Shown piece after piece: positions 17,673-26,920 of a stretch of 64,000 nt of DNA; positions within the stretch are counted from its first letter, which is position 1, and each line of letters starts with the position of its first letter. The notes under the pieces were generated by a model. The model had not been told where the DNA came from. It did no database searches and saw only the letters and a program-made list of their open reading frames with translations. The stretch spans positions 159,713 through 223,712 of the forward strand of contig NZ_FCOU01000003.1 in assembly GCF_900046475.1 (NCBI RefSeq). Direction: 5' to 3'. The translations under genes and the position numbers were made by a program. The DNA comes from Collinsella ihumii. Lineage in GTDB: Bacteria > Actinomycetota > Coriobacteriia > Coriobacteriales > Coriobacteriaceae.

Positions 17673-18269
17673 TGCTGCGTCTGTTAGGGATCGGGCGCGG
17701 TTCGATCCCCGTTTCGCCTTCCTCCCGAGCAGCTGTGCATTTCTTCGATGGTCAATAGGCGCACTCCCATTGCACATGCAGGCGCGTGAATCGAATCTTG
17801 GTCAAAAGCATCATTCCCATTGCAATTCGAGATAGTTGTCTGAACCGCTGCAGGTCGAATAGCAATATATAATAATATTTTATTGCAGATTGATTCAGAC
17901 GAATCCTTCTAGTTCGATGCTAAGGCGCGTTCGCTGGGCCATTGCTACCGATTCGCATCCCCTTCGGCGTCTAGGTTTGCAATGGGAGCGACCCTTTTGA
18001 CCACGATTCGAATCCTGTACGCGCATTTGCAATGGGGGCGTACTTTTTGACCACGAACGGAAAGCGGCCGACCTCTGAGCGCACGCAACCTCTCCTTCCC
18101 CGTGAACTCGGCTACCATGAATATGGGAGAAATCCCGGGAAACCCCTATCGGCCCCACGGGACATCGAAGCAAAGGGGATTCGAGCCGCACGCACCGCCG
18201 AGCGGTCCTGCACCGGATGCGGAGCGGACACGGACACACCGGATACTACCGGCCGCAAGGAGGCAGCAC
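17673..18269. other. Spacer with 50-base repeat units
   Basis: About 600 bases with no credible gene. It carries an inverted and direct arrangement of a 50-base unit (17766-17823 and 17979-18060) flanking an AT-rich core (17845-17890). Confidence 0.6.
17766..18060. repeat. 50-base unit repeats flanking an AT-rich core (MITE-like)
   Basis: The motif CCCATTGC recurs at 17766 and 17816, 50 bases apart. The reverse complement GCAATGGG recurs at 17979 and 18029, also 50 bases apart. Between them each unit reads TTTTGACCACGATTCGAATC or a close variant. The left pair is inverted relative to the right, giving imperfect terminal inverted repeats of about 60 bases around an AT-rich centre. This looks like a small non-autonomous mobile element or REP cluster. 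No cas genes and no variable spacers are present, so it is not a CRISPR array. Confidence 0.7.
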
Positions 18270-19625
18270 ATGCGCCGCTATATCACGACCGCCGACGGCT
18301 CGCGCTCGCACGAAGTATCAGAGCTGTCCTGGATTACCGACGAATCCAGCGAGGAGCGCCAAATCGTCTGCTACCCTCAGCACCTGCGCCAGCGCATCAT
18401 CGGCTTTGGCGGAGCCCTCACGGAAGCTTCCGCACGGGTATTTGCGAGCATGCCCGCCGAGCTACAAGACGAAGCGCTGCTGCGCTGCTTTGGACCCGCC
18501 GCTCGGGGCGGCAACGCGTACACCTTCTGCCGAACCCATCTCCAGAGCTGTGATTTCGCATGCGGGATCTATGCATACGTCTCTCGCCTCCGCCGCGGCC
18601 GCCCCATGCTGGATACGTTCAGCATCGAGCGCGACCAAAGTCTTCTTATCCCTTTCATCAGGTGCTGCATGGCCCTTCAGCCCGACCTGACGCTCGTCGC
18701 GGCACCCTGGAGCCCTCCGGCGTTCATGAAGACGAATCGCTCCATGTGCCGCGGCGGCAAGCTCAAGCCAGAGTCATACAGCGACTGGGCGCAGGTGCTC
18801 GCCCGCGCCGTCTCCGCATGGCGAGCCGAGGGCATGCCGCTCGCCTACCTTTCGGTCCAAAACGAGCCCATGGCAACGCAGACCTGGGACTCGTGCATCT
18901 ATACGGCCGCCGAGGAGGCCCGCTTCGCCGCGCAGCACCTTCTGCCCGCCCTGGATGCCAACGGCGTCGGCGATGTCAAGCTCCTCGCCTGGGACCACAA
19001 CAAGGAGCGCCTGGTGGCACGCGCGGCCGATATAGCCTGCACGTTGAAGGAGCTGAACAAGGCCGTCGACGACGTCTTCTCCGGCTTCGCCTTCCACTGG
19101 TACACGGGTGACCACTTCGAGGCGATCCGGGTGCTTCGGGACCTCTACCCGGAGATGGAGCTCATTCACACGGAAGGGTGCGCGGCGTTTTCCGCAGGCG
19201 ACAGCGCAGCGCAGGCAGCCGATGCCGAGCACTATGCCCACGATATGATCGGCGACCTCGATGCGGGCGCAAACGGCTACATCGACTGGAACATCCTGCT
19301 CGACGAGCAGGGAGGGCCCAACCACGTGGGCAACTACTGCGACGCCCCGCTCATGTACGACCGCTCCGCCCGCCGTCTCGTCGTCAACCGATCCTTCGAC
19401 TATATCGGCCACATGACGCGCTATATCAGGCCGGGGGCCCAAGTATTCCCCACCTCAAGCTACACCGCGGCGCTCGAGACGCTCGGCGCGCGCAATCCGG
19501 ACGGAACCCATGCACTCGTTGTTCTCAACCGAGGCGAAAGCCGGCACCGCGCAACGCTGCGAACCGGTTCCAACACCGCGCATATCTCGGCTCCCGCCCA
19601 CAGCATACAGACGATCGTCTGGTAG
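18270..19625 (+). CDS. GH30-family glycoside hydrolase (cytoplasmic)
   Basis: A 451-residue glycoside hydrolase of family 30 (glucosylceramidase/beta-glycosidase clan A). The acid/base glutamate is E199 in SVQNEPMATQTWDS and the nucleophile is E302 in LIHTEGC, both at expected spacing. There is no signal peptide, so it acts on imported glycosides; beta-glucoside or beta-1,6-glucan fragments are possible but not shown. I chose ATG 18270 because AAGGAGG lies 7 bases upstream; a longer frame from 18102 lacks one and has non-family sequence. No transporter or regulator is adjacent. It converges on the ribosomal operon. Confidence 0.88.
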   Translation: MRRYITTADGSRSHEVSELSWITDESSEERQIVCYPQHLRQRIIGFGGALTEASARVFASMPAELQDEALLRCFGPAARGGNAYTFCRTHLQSCDFACGIYAYVSRLRRGRPMLDTFSIERDQSLLIPFIRCCMALQPDLTLVAAPWSPPAFMKTNRSMCRGGKLKPESYSDWAQVLARAVSAWRAEGMPLAYLSVQNEPMATQTWDSCIYTAAEEARFAAQHLLPALDANGVGDVKLLAWDHNKERLVARAADIACTLKELNKAVDDVFSGFAFHWYTGDHFEAIRVLRDLYPEMELIHTEGCAAFSAGDSAAQAADAEHYAHDMIGDLDAGANGYIDWNILLDEQGGPNHVGNYCDAPLMYDRSARRLVVNRSFDYIGHMTRYIRPGAQVFPTSSYTAALETLGARNPDGTHALVVLNRGESRHRATLRTGSNTAHISAPAHSIQTIVW

Positions 19626-19693
19626 CGGAAAAGCAGGGCCGCACGAGCGGCCGCATGGGCAAACTGTCCCGGCCCTAACGCGCCGAAACAAAA

Positions 19694-19721
19694 AGCGCTC
19701 CCGACGTGAATCGGGAGCGCT
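19694..19721 (-). terminator. Terminator of the S10/spc ribosomal operon after rplX
   Basis: AGCGCTCCCGA (19694-19704) pairs with TCGGGAGCGCT (19711-19721). The minus strand continues TTTTTGTTT. It lies about 25 bases after the rplX stop, so transcription of this ribosomal block ends here. Confidence 0.88.
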
Positions 19722-19745
19722 TGTTCGCACAATGCTCGGAATGGC

Positions 19746-20057
19746 TTAGAACTCAGCGCCGCACTTCTTGCAGATGCGCAGCTTGTTCTTGCCGTCCTTC
19801 TTGTGGCCGACGCGAGTGGCCTGGCCGCACTTGGGGCAGATGAGCATCACGTTGGAGGCGTCGATGGCGGCCTCCTGGGACACGATGCCGCCCTGCTGGT
19901 TCTGAGCGGTGGGCTTCATGGCCTTCTTGACGATGGCCACGCCCTCGACGACAACCTTGCCCTCAGCGGGAAGCGCGCGCAGGACAGTACCCGTCTTGCC
20001 GCGATCCTTGCCGGAGAGCACCTTGACGTTATCGCCCTTCTTGATGGACATAGACAT
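19746..20057 (-). CDS. rplX: 50S ribosomal protein L24 with C-terminal zinc ribbon
   Basis: 103-residue L24, an early assembly protein of the large subunit. The KOW motif lies near residues 7-35 (KGDNVKVLSGKDRGKTG). The C-terminus has C74, C77, C96 and C99, a likely zinc ribbon that many L24 proteins lack. It is the last gene of this operon here. The usual next genes (rplE, rpsN, rpsH) are not present, and a terminator follows directly. Confidence 0.95.
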   Translation of the reverse strand: MSMSIKKGDNVKVLSGKDRGKTGTVLRALPAEGKVVVEGVAIVKKAMKPTAQNQQGGIVSQEAAIDASNVMLICPKCGQATRVGHKKDGKNKLRICKKCGAEF

Positions 20058-20073
20058 AACGGTCTCTCCCTAA

Positions 20074-20442
20074 CTACAGGGTCTCGGGTGCAAGCGAGAC
20101 GATCTTCATGTACTTCTTGTCACGAAGCTCACGAGCGACGGGCCCGAAGATACGGGTGCCGACGGGCGAGCCGTCCTTGTTGATGACGACGGCAGCGTTG
20201 TCATCAAAGCGGATGTAGGAACCGTCCTTGCGACGGACCTCCTTCACGGTGCGGACGACGACGCAACGCACGACGTCCTTCTTCTTGACGTTAGCGCCCG
20301 GGGTGGCCTCCTGGACGGCGGCGATGATCACGTCACCGATGCCGGCATAACGACGCTTGGAGCCACCGAGCACCTTGATGCAGCGAACCTTGCGCGCACC
20401 GGAGTTGTCAGCAACCGTGAGCATGGTTTGCATTTGAATCAT
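20074..20442 (-). CDS. rplN: 50S ribosomal protein L14
   Basis: 122-residue L14 with the standard N-terminus ([16 protein letters not shown]) and the C-terminal [17 protein letters not shown]. It binds 23S rRNA at the subunit interface. GGAGG lies 8 bases before the ATG, and the gene follows rpsQ as in the usual order. Confidence 0.97.
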   Translation of the reverse strand: MIQMQTMLTVADNSGARKVRCIKVLGGSKRRYAGIGDVIIAAVQEATPGANVKKKDVVRCVVVRTVKEVRRKDGSYIRFDDNAAVVINKDGSPVGTRIFGPVARELRDKKYMKIVSLAPETL

Positions 20443-20542
20443 GGTAGTTCCTCCGAATGAGAGAACGATGAGAGGTGCGCCGGCCTATGTGGCGGGTTGC
20501 GCCGGCGCGGCGCACGTCATCGCAGAAGCGTACGGTTGGTGA

Positions 20543-20809
20543 TTACTTAGCGCGCTCGATGATCTCGACGAGACGCCAACGCTTCATCTTGGACAGAGGA
20601 CGGGTCTCCATGACGCGGACGGTGTCGCCCACGCCAGCGGTGCACTCCTCGTCGTGAGCGTGAAGCTTCTTGGTGCTGGTCATCATCTTGCCGTACTTGG
20701 GGTGGCGCTTGCGCTCCGTGGTCTGGACAACGATGGTCTTGTTGCCCGAGATGGAGACGACGACACCCGTGCGGACCTTGCGCGAATTACGCTCAGTCGT
20801 TTCAGTCAT
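20543..20809 (-). CDS. rpsQ: 30S ribosomal protein S17
   Basis: 88-residue S17, an OB-fold protein of the small subunit, recognised by [19 protein letters not shown] and the later [14 protein letters not shown] end. It sits between rpmC and rplN. AGGAG precedes its start. Confidence 0.97.
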   Translation of the reverse strand: MTETTERNSRKVRTGVVVSISGNKTIVVQTTERKRHPKYGKMMTSTKKLHAHDEECTAGVGDTVRVMETRPLSKMKRWRLVEIIERAK

Positions 20810-20825
20810 GCTCTAACTCCTGAAT

Positions 20826-21040
20826 CTACTCGGCCGCAGCGGTCTTCTCCGCTGCAATCTGACGGGCGCGCTGCTCCGTGAGGACACGAGCGATGTCCTT
20901 CTTCACGGTCTTGACGCGAGCGGTGTTGTCCAGCTGGCTGGTGGCCATCTGGAAACGAAGGTTGAAGAGCTCGGCGCGCATCTCCTTCAGCTTGTCGGCA
21001 AGCTGAGCGTCCGTGAGCTCACGAATCTCTGCGGGCTTCA

Positions 21041-21041
<1 letters not shown>
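20826..21041 (-). CDS. rpmC: 50S ribosomal protein L29
   Basis: 71-residue L29 with the typical helical hairpin (REL...LADKLKEMRAELFNLRFQMAT...NTARVKTVKKDIARV). It lies at the polypeptide exit tunnel. Its ATG shares one base with the stop of rplP (TAATG), so translation is coupled. Confidence 0.97.
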
Positions 21042-21474
<433 letters not shown>

Positions 21475-21475
<1 letters not shown>

Positions 21476-22185
21476 TACTGACCCCTCCTCTCGGAATTAC
21501 GACGGCGAGGACGCGAAGGACCCTCGAGAGCCGGGTTGGGAACCGGCTGACCCGGAAGTTTCTCGCCCAGGTAGATCCAAACCTTGACACCGCAAGCGCC
21601 CATGGTGGTGTGGGCGACGGCCGTGCCGTAGTCGATCTTGGCGCGCAGGGTGTGCAGAGGCACGCGACCCTCGCGGTACCACTCGCGGCGGCCCATCTCG
21701 GCGCCGCCCAGACGGCCGGAGCACTGGATACGGATACCCTTGGCGCCGGACTTGCGAGCGGTCTGAACAGCCTTGCGCATGGCGCGACGGAAGGCAACGC
21801 GGCCCTCGAGCTGCTCGGCGATGGACTGGGCGACGAGGTTGGCGTCAAGCTCGGGACGCTTGATCTCGATGACATCGACGGACAGGTGGCCGCGGTCGAC
21901 GCCGACGACCTTCTCGAGGTCGGTGCGCAGGGTGTCGATCTCGGCACCCTTCTTGCCGATCACGATGCCGGGACGGGCGGTGAAGATGATGATCTTCACC
22001 TTGTCGCCGGCGCGCTCGATCTCCACGCGGGAGACGGCGGCACGAGACAGGCGCTTCTTGAGGTACTTGCGGATCTCAAGATCGTTGCCGAGGGTCTCGG
22101 CGTAGTTCTTGTCGGCGAACCAACGGGAACGCCAGTTCTCGGTGATACCGAGACGGAAGCCGGTGGGATAGACTTTCTGACCCAT
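21475..22185 (-). CDS. rpsC: 30S ribosomal protein S3
   Basis: 236-residue S3 with the standard start [14 protein letters not shown], a KH domain ([20 protein letters not shown]) and the S3 C-terminal domain. It forms part of the mRNA entry channel. I use the ATG at 22185, with AGGAGG 9 bases upstream; the longer frame to 22212 overlaps rplV and is not family-like. Confidence 0.97.
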
Positions 22186-22189
22186 GGCT

Positions 22190-22561
22190 CTACGCCTCCT
22201 TTCCGGGAGCAACGATAACGGTGATGTGGCTCGTGCGCTTGAGGATGCGGGAAGCGGAACCCTTAGCGCGAGGACGGATGCGCTTCAGCGACGGGCCCTC
22301 GTCCACGTAGGCGTACTTCACGACGAGGTCGGAAGCGCGCATACCGTTGTTGTTCTCGGCGTTGGCCACGGCGGACTTGAGAACCTTCTCAACGTCCACA
22401 GCCACGGCGCGGTTGCAGAAATGCAGGATATCGAAAGCCTGAGCCACGGACTTGTTGCGGATCAGGTCGACCACCAGGCGAGCCTTGCCGGGGGACACGC
22501 GAACGTACTTGGCCGTCGCGCGGACCTCGCGGGTCGCGGTGTCGGTTGACTTAGTTGCCAT
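22190..22561 (-). CDS. rplV: 50S ribosomal protein L22
   Basis: 123-residue L22, recognised by [20 protein letters not shown] and the hairpin end [20 protein letters not shown] that lines the exit tunnel. The macrolide-relevant loop appears normal, with no insertion. Confidence 0.97.
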   Translation of the reverse strand: MATKSTDTATREVRATAKYVRVSPGKARLVVDLIRNKSVAQAFDILHFCNRAVAVDVEKVLKSAVANAENNNGMRASDLVVKYAYVDEGPSLKRIRPRAKGSASRILKRTSHITVIVAPGKEA

Positions 22562-22576
22562 TTACGAAGAACCCCC

Positions 22577-22837
22577 CTATTTGGCCTTGTGGCCGCGGAA
22601 CGTACGGGTCGGCGCGAACTCGCCGAGCTTGTGACCAACCATGGACTCGGTGACATACACGGGCACATGCTTGCGGCCGTCGTGGACGGCGATGGTGTGA
22701 CCGACCATCTCGGGGAAGATGGTGGACGCGCGGGACCAGGTCTTCACGACGTCCTTCTTGCCGGCCTCGTTCATCGCGACGATACGCGAGAGAAGGCGAG
22801 CTTCTACGAACGGGCCCTTTTTGAGACTTCTGCTCAT
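22577..22837 (-). CDS. rpsS: 30S ribosomal protein S19
   Basis: 86-residue S19 with the conserved [12 protein letters not shown] start and [10 protein letters not shown] end. It lies in the small-subunit head, between rplB and rplV as usual. Confidence 0.97.
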   Translation of the reverse strand: MSRSLKKGPFVEARLLSRIVAMNEAGKKDVVKTWSRASTIFPEMVGHTIAVHDGRKHVPVYVTESMVGHKLGEFAPTRTFRGHKAK

Positions 22838-22866
22838 AAGTGCTAACTCCTAAAACTCGGTATCGA

Positions 22867-23697
<831 letters not shown>

Positions 23698-23858
23698 TAC
23701 CTATCCCTTTCATTTCAATCCGCTCGCCACCGCAAGCAGGGACGCGGGTGCGGTGACACCGGATTTACCACGGTACCGGGCGGCTCCATCTTTTGAGCCC
23801 GGTACATCCAAAACTCCCTCGCTGCTCGCGAGGCTGGAATGCATGCGGGGCTCGATCT
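23698..23858 (-). other. rplW-rplB spacer with hairpin potential
   Basis: This 161-base gap is long for the middle of a ribosomal operon. On the minus strand GAGCCGCCCGGTACC can pair with a GTACCGGGCTC segment upstream of it, giving a stem of about 12 bases. It may be an internal attenuator or processing site. No small gene is visible. Confidence 0.45.
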
Positions 23859-24146
23859 TTAGGCCTGGTTGCCGAAGATCTCGATGGACTGGCCCTCGGC
23901 CACGGTGACGATGGCCTTCTTCCAGGAGCGAGTCTGGCCGGCGACGTAGCGCACGCGCTTGGTCTTCGGCTTGACGCGCAGGGTGTTAACGCGGGTGACC
24001 TTCACATTGAAGATCTCCTCGATCGCGTCCTTGATCTGATACTTGTTAGCATCCTTGTGGACCTCGAACGTGTAGCGATTCTGCTCCATCTCAGCGTAGG
24101 AGCGCTCGGACACGATGGGGCGGATGATGATCTCGTGAGCGGTCAT
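23859..24146 (-). CDS. rplW: 50S ribosomal protein L23
   Basis: 95-residue L23 (MTAHEIIIRPIVSERSYAEM start), the exit-tunnel protein that docks trigger factor and SRP. It starts directly after the rplD stop with no gap. Confidence 0.97.
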   Translation of the reverse strand: MTAHEIIIRPIVSERSYAEMEQNRYTFEVHKDANKYQIKDAIEEIFNVKVTRVNTLRVKPKTKRVRYVAGQTRSWKKAIVTVAEGQSIEIFGNQA

Positions 24147-24773
24147 TTATGCGAGCACCTCCCCGAAGTGGGTCGCGACGTCAGCGGGCATCAGCAGGGC
24201 GCCGTTGTTGAGGAGGTCATAGGTGTTGGCCTCGGACGGCGTGATGATGAACGTCTTGGGGATGTTACGGAACGACAGGTAGGCGTTGATGTCGTCCTCA
24301 CGCACGATGATCGTGAGGCGCTTGCCCTCGATACCGAGGTTCTTGAGCAGGGCGACGGCAGCCTTGGTGGACGGCTTCTCGAAGCCGTAGTCGTCGACGA
24401 GGAAGAGCTCGTTGTCGCGCAGCTTGGCGGACAGCGCGGAGCGCATGGCGAGCTTGACCTCCTTGTTGTTCATACGCTTGGCGTAGGAACGGGGCTTCGG
24501 CCCGAAGATGACACCGCCGTGACGCCACTGGCCGGCACGGGTCGAACCCTGGCGGGCGTGACCGGTACCCTTCTGACGCCAAGGCTTCTTGCCGCCACCG
24601 GAGACCTCGGAACGGCCCTTGGTGGACTGGGTGCCCTGACGCCAGCATGCCCTCTGGCACGTGACGATGTGGTGCATAACGTGGACGTTCGGCTCGATGT
24701 CGAAGACCGCAGGCGCGAGCTCGACCTCGGCGGCCGCCTTGCCCTCGCTGTTCTTTACTTCAAACTTAGACAT
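24147..24773 (-). CDS. rplD: 50S ribosomal protein L4
   Basis: 208-residue L4 with the tunnel-loop motif (GGGKKPWRQKGTGHARQGS) and the C-terminal globular domain. In many bacteria L4 represses its own operon by binding the S10-operon leader, which makes the structured region upstream of rplC worth noting. Confidence 0.97.
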   Translation of the reverse strand: MSKFEVKNSEGKAAAEVELAPAVFDIEPNVHVMHHIVTCQRACWRQGTQSTKGRSEVSGGGKKPWRQKGTGHARQGSTRAGQWRHGGVIFGPKPRSYAKRMNNKEVKLAMRSALSAKLRDNELFLVDDYGFEKPSTKAAVALLKNLGIEGKRLTIIVREDDINAYLSFRNIPKTFIITPSEANTYDLLNNGALLMPADVATHFGEVLA

Positions 24774-24821
24774 GTTCTGTTCTCCTTGGTATGACTCTAG
24801 GACCTACTGGACCTGAGGCCC

Positions 24822-25442
24822 TTAGGCCATACGGATGGCGACCAGAGCGTTCTTGCCACCAGGGACGGCACCCTTGATGAGCATGAGGTTCTGCTCGGCA
24901 TCGATGCGGACAACGGTGAGGTTCTTCACGGTCACGCGCTCATCGCCCATGTGACCGGCCATCTTGACGCCCTTGAGGACGCGGGCGGGATAGGCGCACT
25001 GGCCGATGGAGCCCGGATGACGCTTGAAGTGGGAACCATGAGTCATAGGACCACGGCGCTGACCCCAGCGCTTGATGCGGCCCTGGAAGCCCTTACCCTT
25101 GGAGGTACCGATGACATCGACCTTGGCGACGTCGGCAAAGTCAGCGACAGTGACGGTCTCGCCGACCTTGTGATCCTCGCCGTTCTCGACGCGGACCTCA
25201 CGGAGGTAACGGACGGGCTCGACGCCGGCCTTGGCGAAGTGACCAGCCATGGGCTTGTTCACGTTCTTGGCCTTGATGTCGCCGAAACCGATCTGGACGG
25301 CATCGTAGCCGTCGGTGGCCTTGGTTTTAACCTGCGAGACCGCGCAGGGGCCAGCCTGGATGACCGTGACGGGGACGACGTTGTCGTTCTCGTCCCACAC
25401 CTGGGTCATACCGATCTTGCGGCCGAGAATCATGCTGATCAT
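24822..25442 (-). CDS. rplC: 50S ribosomal protein L3
   Basis: 206-residue L3 (MILGRKIGMTQVWDEND; GTSKGKGFQGRIKRW) that shapes the peptidyl-transferase centre. Here it is the first gene of its transcription unit because rpsJ lies separately upstream behind a terminator and a histidine-phosphatase gene. ATG 25442 has AGGA 8 bases upstream; ATG 25433 is an in-frame alternative. Confidence 0.96.
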   Translation of the reverse strand: MISMILGRKIGMTQVWDENDNVVPVTVIQAGPCAVSQVKTKATDGYDAVQIGFGDIKAKNVNKPMAGHFAKAGVEPVRYLREVRVENGEDHKVGETVTVADFADVAKVDVIGTSKGKGFQGRIKRWGQRRGPMTHGSHFKRHPGSIGQCAYPARVLKGVKMAGHMGDERVTVKNLTVVRIDAEQNLMLIKGAVPGGKNALVAIRMA

Positions 25443-25792
25443 TCAATGATCCTAACTCTCGGTGGTCTTGGGACACTGCGTCCGCCCCTTGCGGACGCCC
25501 CTAGAGGACCACTATCGGACGTGCGTGCCACGTAGCTTTGCATTCGACTTGCGTCGGCGCGCTCGGCAACCCATTCGCGAGCGTGCTCTCCGCAGGTGGA
25601 ATCCTCCCCTAACGAGGCACAGCTTGATTAGTATACACGGCCACGGGCGTGTCCATATTTTCTTCGCATTGAATTCGCAGCGTAGGGCACATGCGCGGGC
25701 ACATTCGATCGTCCTGGGGAGAATGGCGGAGTGGATGATACCGAATTCAGGCGGATGCATCTGCCGGTGCAGTCGAAGCCGGCCCGTCCACG
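25443..25792 (-). promoter_or_regulatory. Leader region of the rplC operon
   Basis: A 350-base gap. A -10-like TATACT (25630-25635, minus strand) with a poorly spaced TGGACA upstream suggests a transcription start near 25622. The resulting leader of about 180 bases contains a long hairpin at 25462-25513: outer arms GTGGTC/GACCAC and inner perfect arms GCGTCCGC/GCGGACGC. This resembles an autoregulatory ribosomal-protein leader, but it does not match any leader class I can name. Confidence 0.55.
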
Positions 25793-26404
25793 CTACAGCT
25801 GGGGGTTCACGATGGCCTGGTTGATGAAGGCCCGGCGCTCGCGATAGTACGTGTAGACGAGGATGCAGCAGTTCCCCAAGGGAACGTCTTGCGGGCAGCG
25901 GGCGAGATGCTCCCATGCCTTCTTGAACTGCAGCGTCGCAGAACCATGGCTCGTGGCCAGAACGGCGGCATCGTCGTCGGCGTGCTCCATGATGTCCGTC
26001 AGCGTGGCGACCATGCGCTCCCGCAGCGCCGCGCTCCCCTCTCCCCCATATGGGACGAGGGCCTCGCCGGGATCCCACAGCTCGCAGGGAACATCGGCGG
26101 CAGGACCGCCCTCAAAAGGACCGTAGCTGCGCTCCATCAGACCGTCGACGGGCTCGATCTCCGGAAGGTCCGTAACGCCTGCGTCCGCAAGATCAGCGCG
26201 GACGAGCCCGAGGGTCGCCTTCGCCCGCCCCAAGGGCGACGTGCAGAGCCGGTCGAAGCGCACGTGCTGCCCGATGAGCCAGCGGGCAGCGGCGTGCGCT
26301 TGTGCGATGCCCAGCTCGGTAAGAGGCGCGTCGCACCGTCCCTGGACGAGGTGTTTGAGATTGAACTCCGTCTGCCCGTGACGGAGCAGATACAGCTGGG
26401 ACAT
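25793..26404 (-). CDS. Histidine phosphatase (phosphoglycerate mutase-like) family protein
   Basis: A 203-residue protein of the histidine phosphatase superfamily. The N-terminal RHG motif (LYLLRHGQTEFN) carries the phospho-accepting histidine, and a second catalytic histidine is seen in LATSHGSATLQF near residue 140. The substrate is not predictable; cobalamin phosphatase, sugar phosphatase or broad-specificity roles are possible. It is inserted between rpsJ (with its terminator) and rplC. The start at 26404 has AAAGGAG upstream; an earlier in-frame ATG at 26533 would overlap the terminator and is not family-like. Confidence 0.85.
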   Translation of the reverse strand: MSQLYLLRHGQTEFNLKHLVQGRCDAPLTELGIAQAHAAARWLIGQHVRFDRLCTSPLGRAKATLGLVRADLADAGVTDLPEIEPVDGLMERSYGPFEGGPAADVPCELWDPGEALVPYGGEGSAALRERMVATLTDIMEHADDDAAVLATSHGSATLQFKKAWEHLARCPQDVPLGNCCILVYTYYRERRAFINQAIVNPQL

Positions 26405-26499
26405 CCCGCTCCTTTCAGCTCCTGTTCCGCACGCCATGATACCGCAGCGGGCCCGATGCATGCGAGGCGAGCCGGACCGGACCCGCGCAAAACGATAAA

Positions 26500-26524
26500 G
26501 GCCCCCGGCGCGATGCCGAGGGCC
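26500..26524 (-). terminator. rpsJ terminator
   Basis: GGCCCCCGGC (26500-26509) pairs with GCCGAGGGCC (26515-26524) apart from one mismatch. The minus strand then reads TTTATCGTTTT. It ends the str operon after rpsJ. Confidence 0.8.
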
Positions 26525-26548
26525 ATACAGCAAGCTATCGAGTTTGGC

Positions 26549-26857
26549 TTAGAGCTTGATCTCGATGTCGACGCCGGCGGGCAGGTCGAGACGCATCAGC
26601 GAGTCGACGGTGCCGCTGGTGGGATCGAGGATGTCGATGAGGCGCTTGTGGGTGCGCATCTCGAACTGCTCGCGGGAGTCCTTGTCCTTGTGCGGCGAGC
26701 GGATGACCGTGTAGAGGTTGCGCTCGGTGGGCAGGGGGATGGGACCGGACACGCGGGCGCCCGTCTTCTGGGCGGTGTCGACGATGAGCTTCGCGGACTG
26801 GTCGACGACCTCGTGGTCGTAGCCCTTGAGGCGAATCCTGATCTTCTGGCTAGACAA
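26549..26857 (-). CDS. rpsJ: 30S ribosomal protein S10
   Basis: 102-residue S10 ([20 protein letters not shown]; later [20 protein letters not shown]), a head protein that also takes part in transcription antitermination with NusB. The start is best placed at the TTG at 26857: GGAGG lies directly upstream, and an ATG at 26869 overlaps that binding site. It belongs to the str operon here (rpsL-rpsG-fusA-rpsJ), with no tuf gene in the usual place after fusA. Confidence 0.94.
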   Translation of the reverse strand: MSSQKIRIRLKGYDHEVVDQSAKLIVDTAQKTGARVSGPIPLPTERNLYTVIRSPHKDKDSREQFEMRTHKRLIDILDPTSGTVDSLMRLDLPAGVDIEIKL

Positions 26858-26920
26858 CGTTACCTCCAAATGGCGTGCGAGGGCTTCCTCGCAATCAAAC
26901 TAGTGTACGTGCGAGGGGCC

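Noticed and set aside
17766-18060. CRISPR-like periodicity of 50 bases
   Set aside because: Only about four imperfect units, inverted relative to each other, no variable spacers and no cas genes.
25720-25790. tRNA-Ser-like stretch (GGAGAATGGCGGAGTGG)
   Set aside because: No matching acceptor stem, T-arm or anticodon arm can be drawn.
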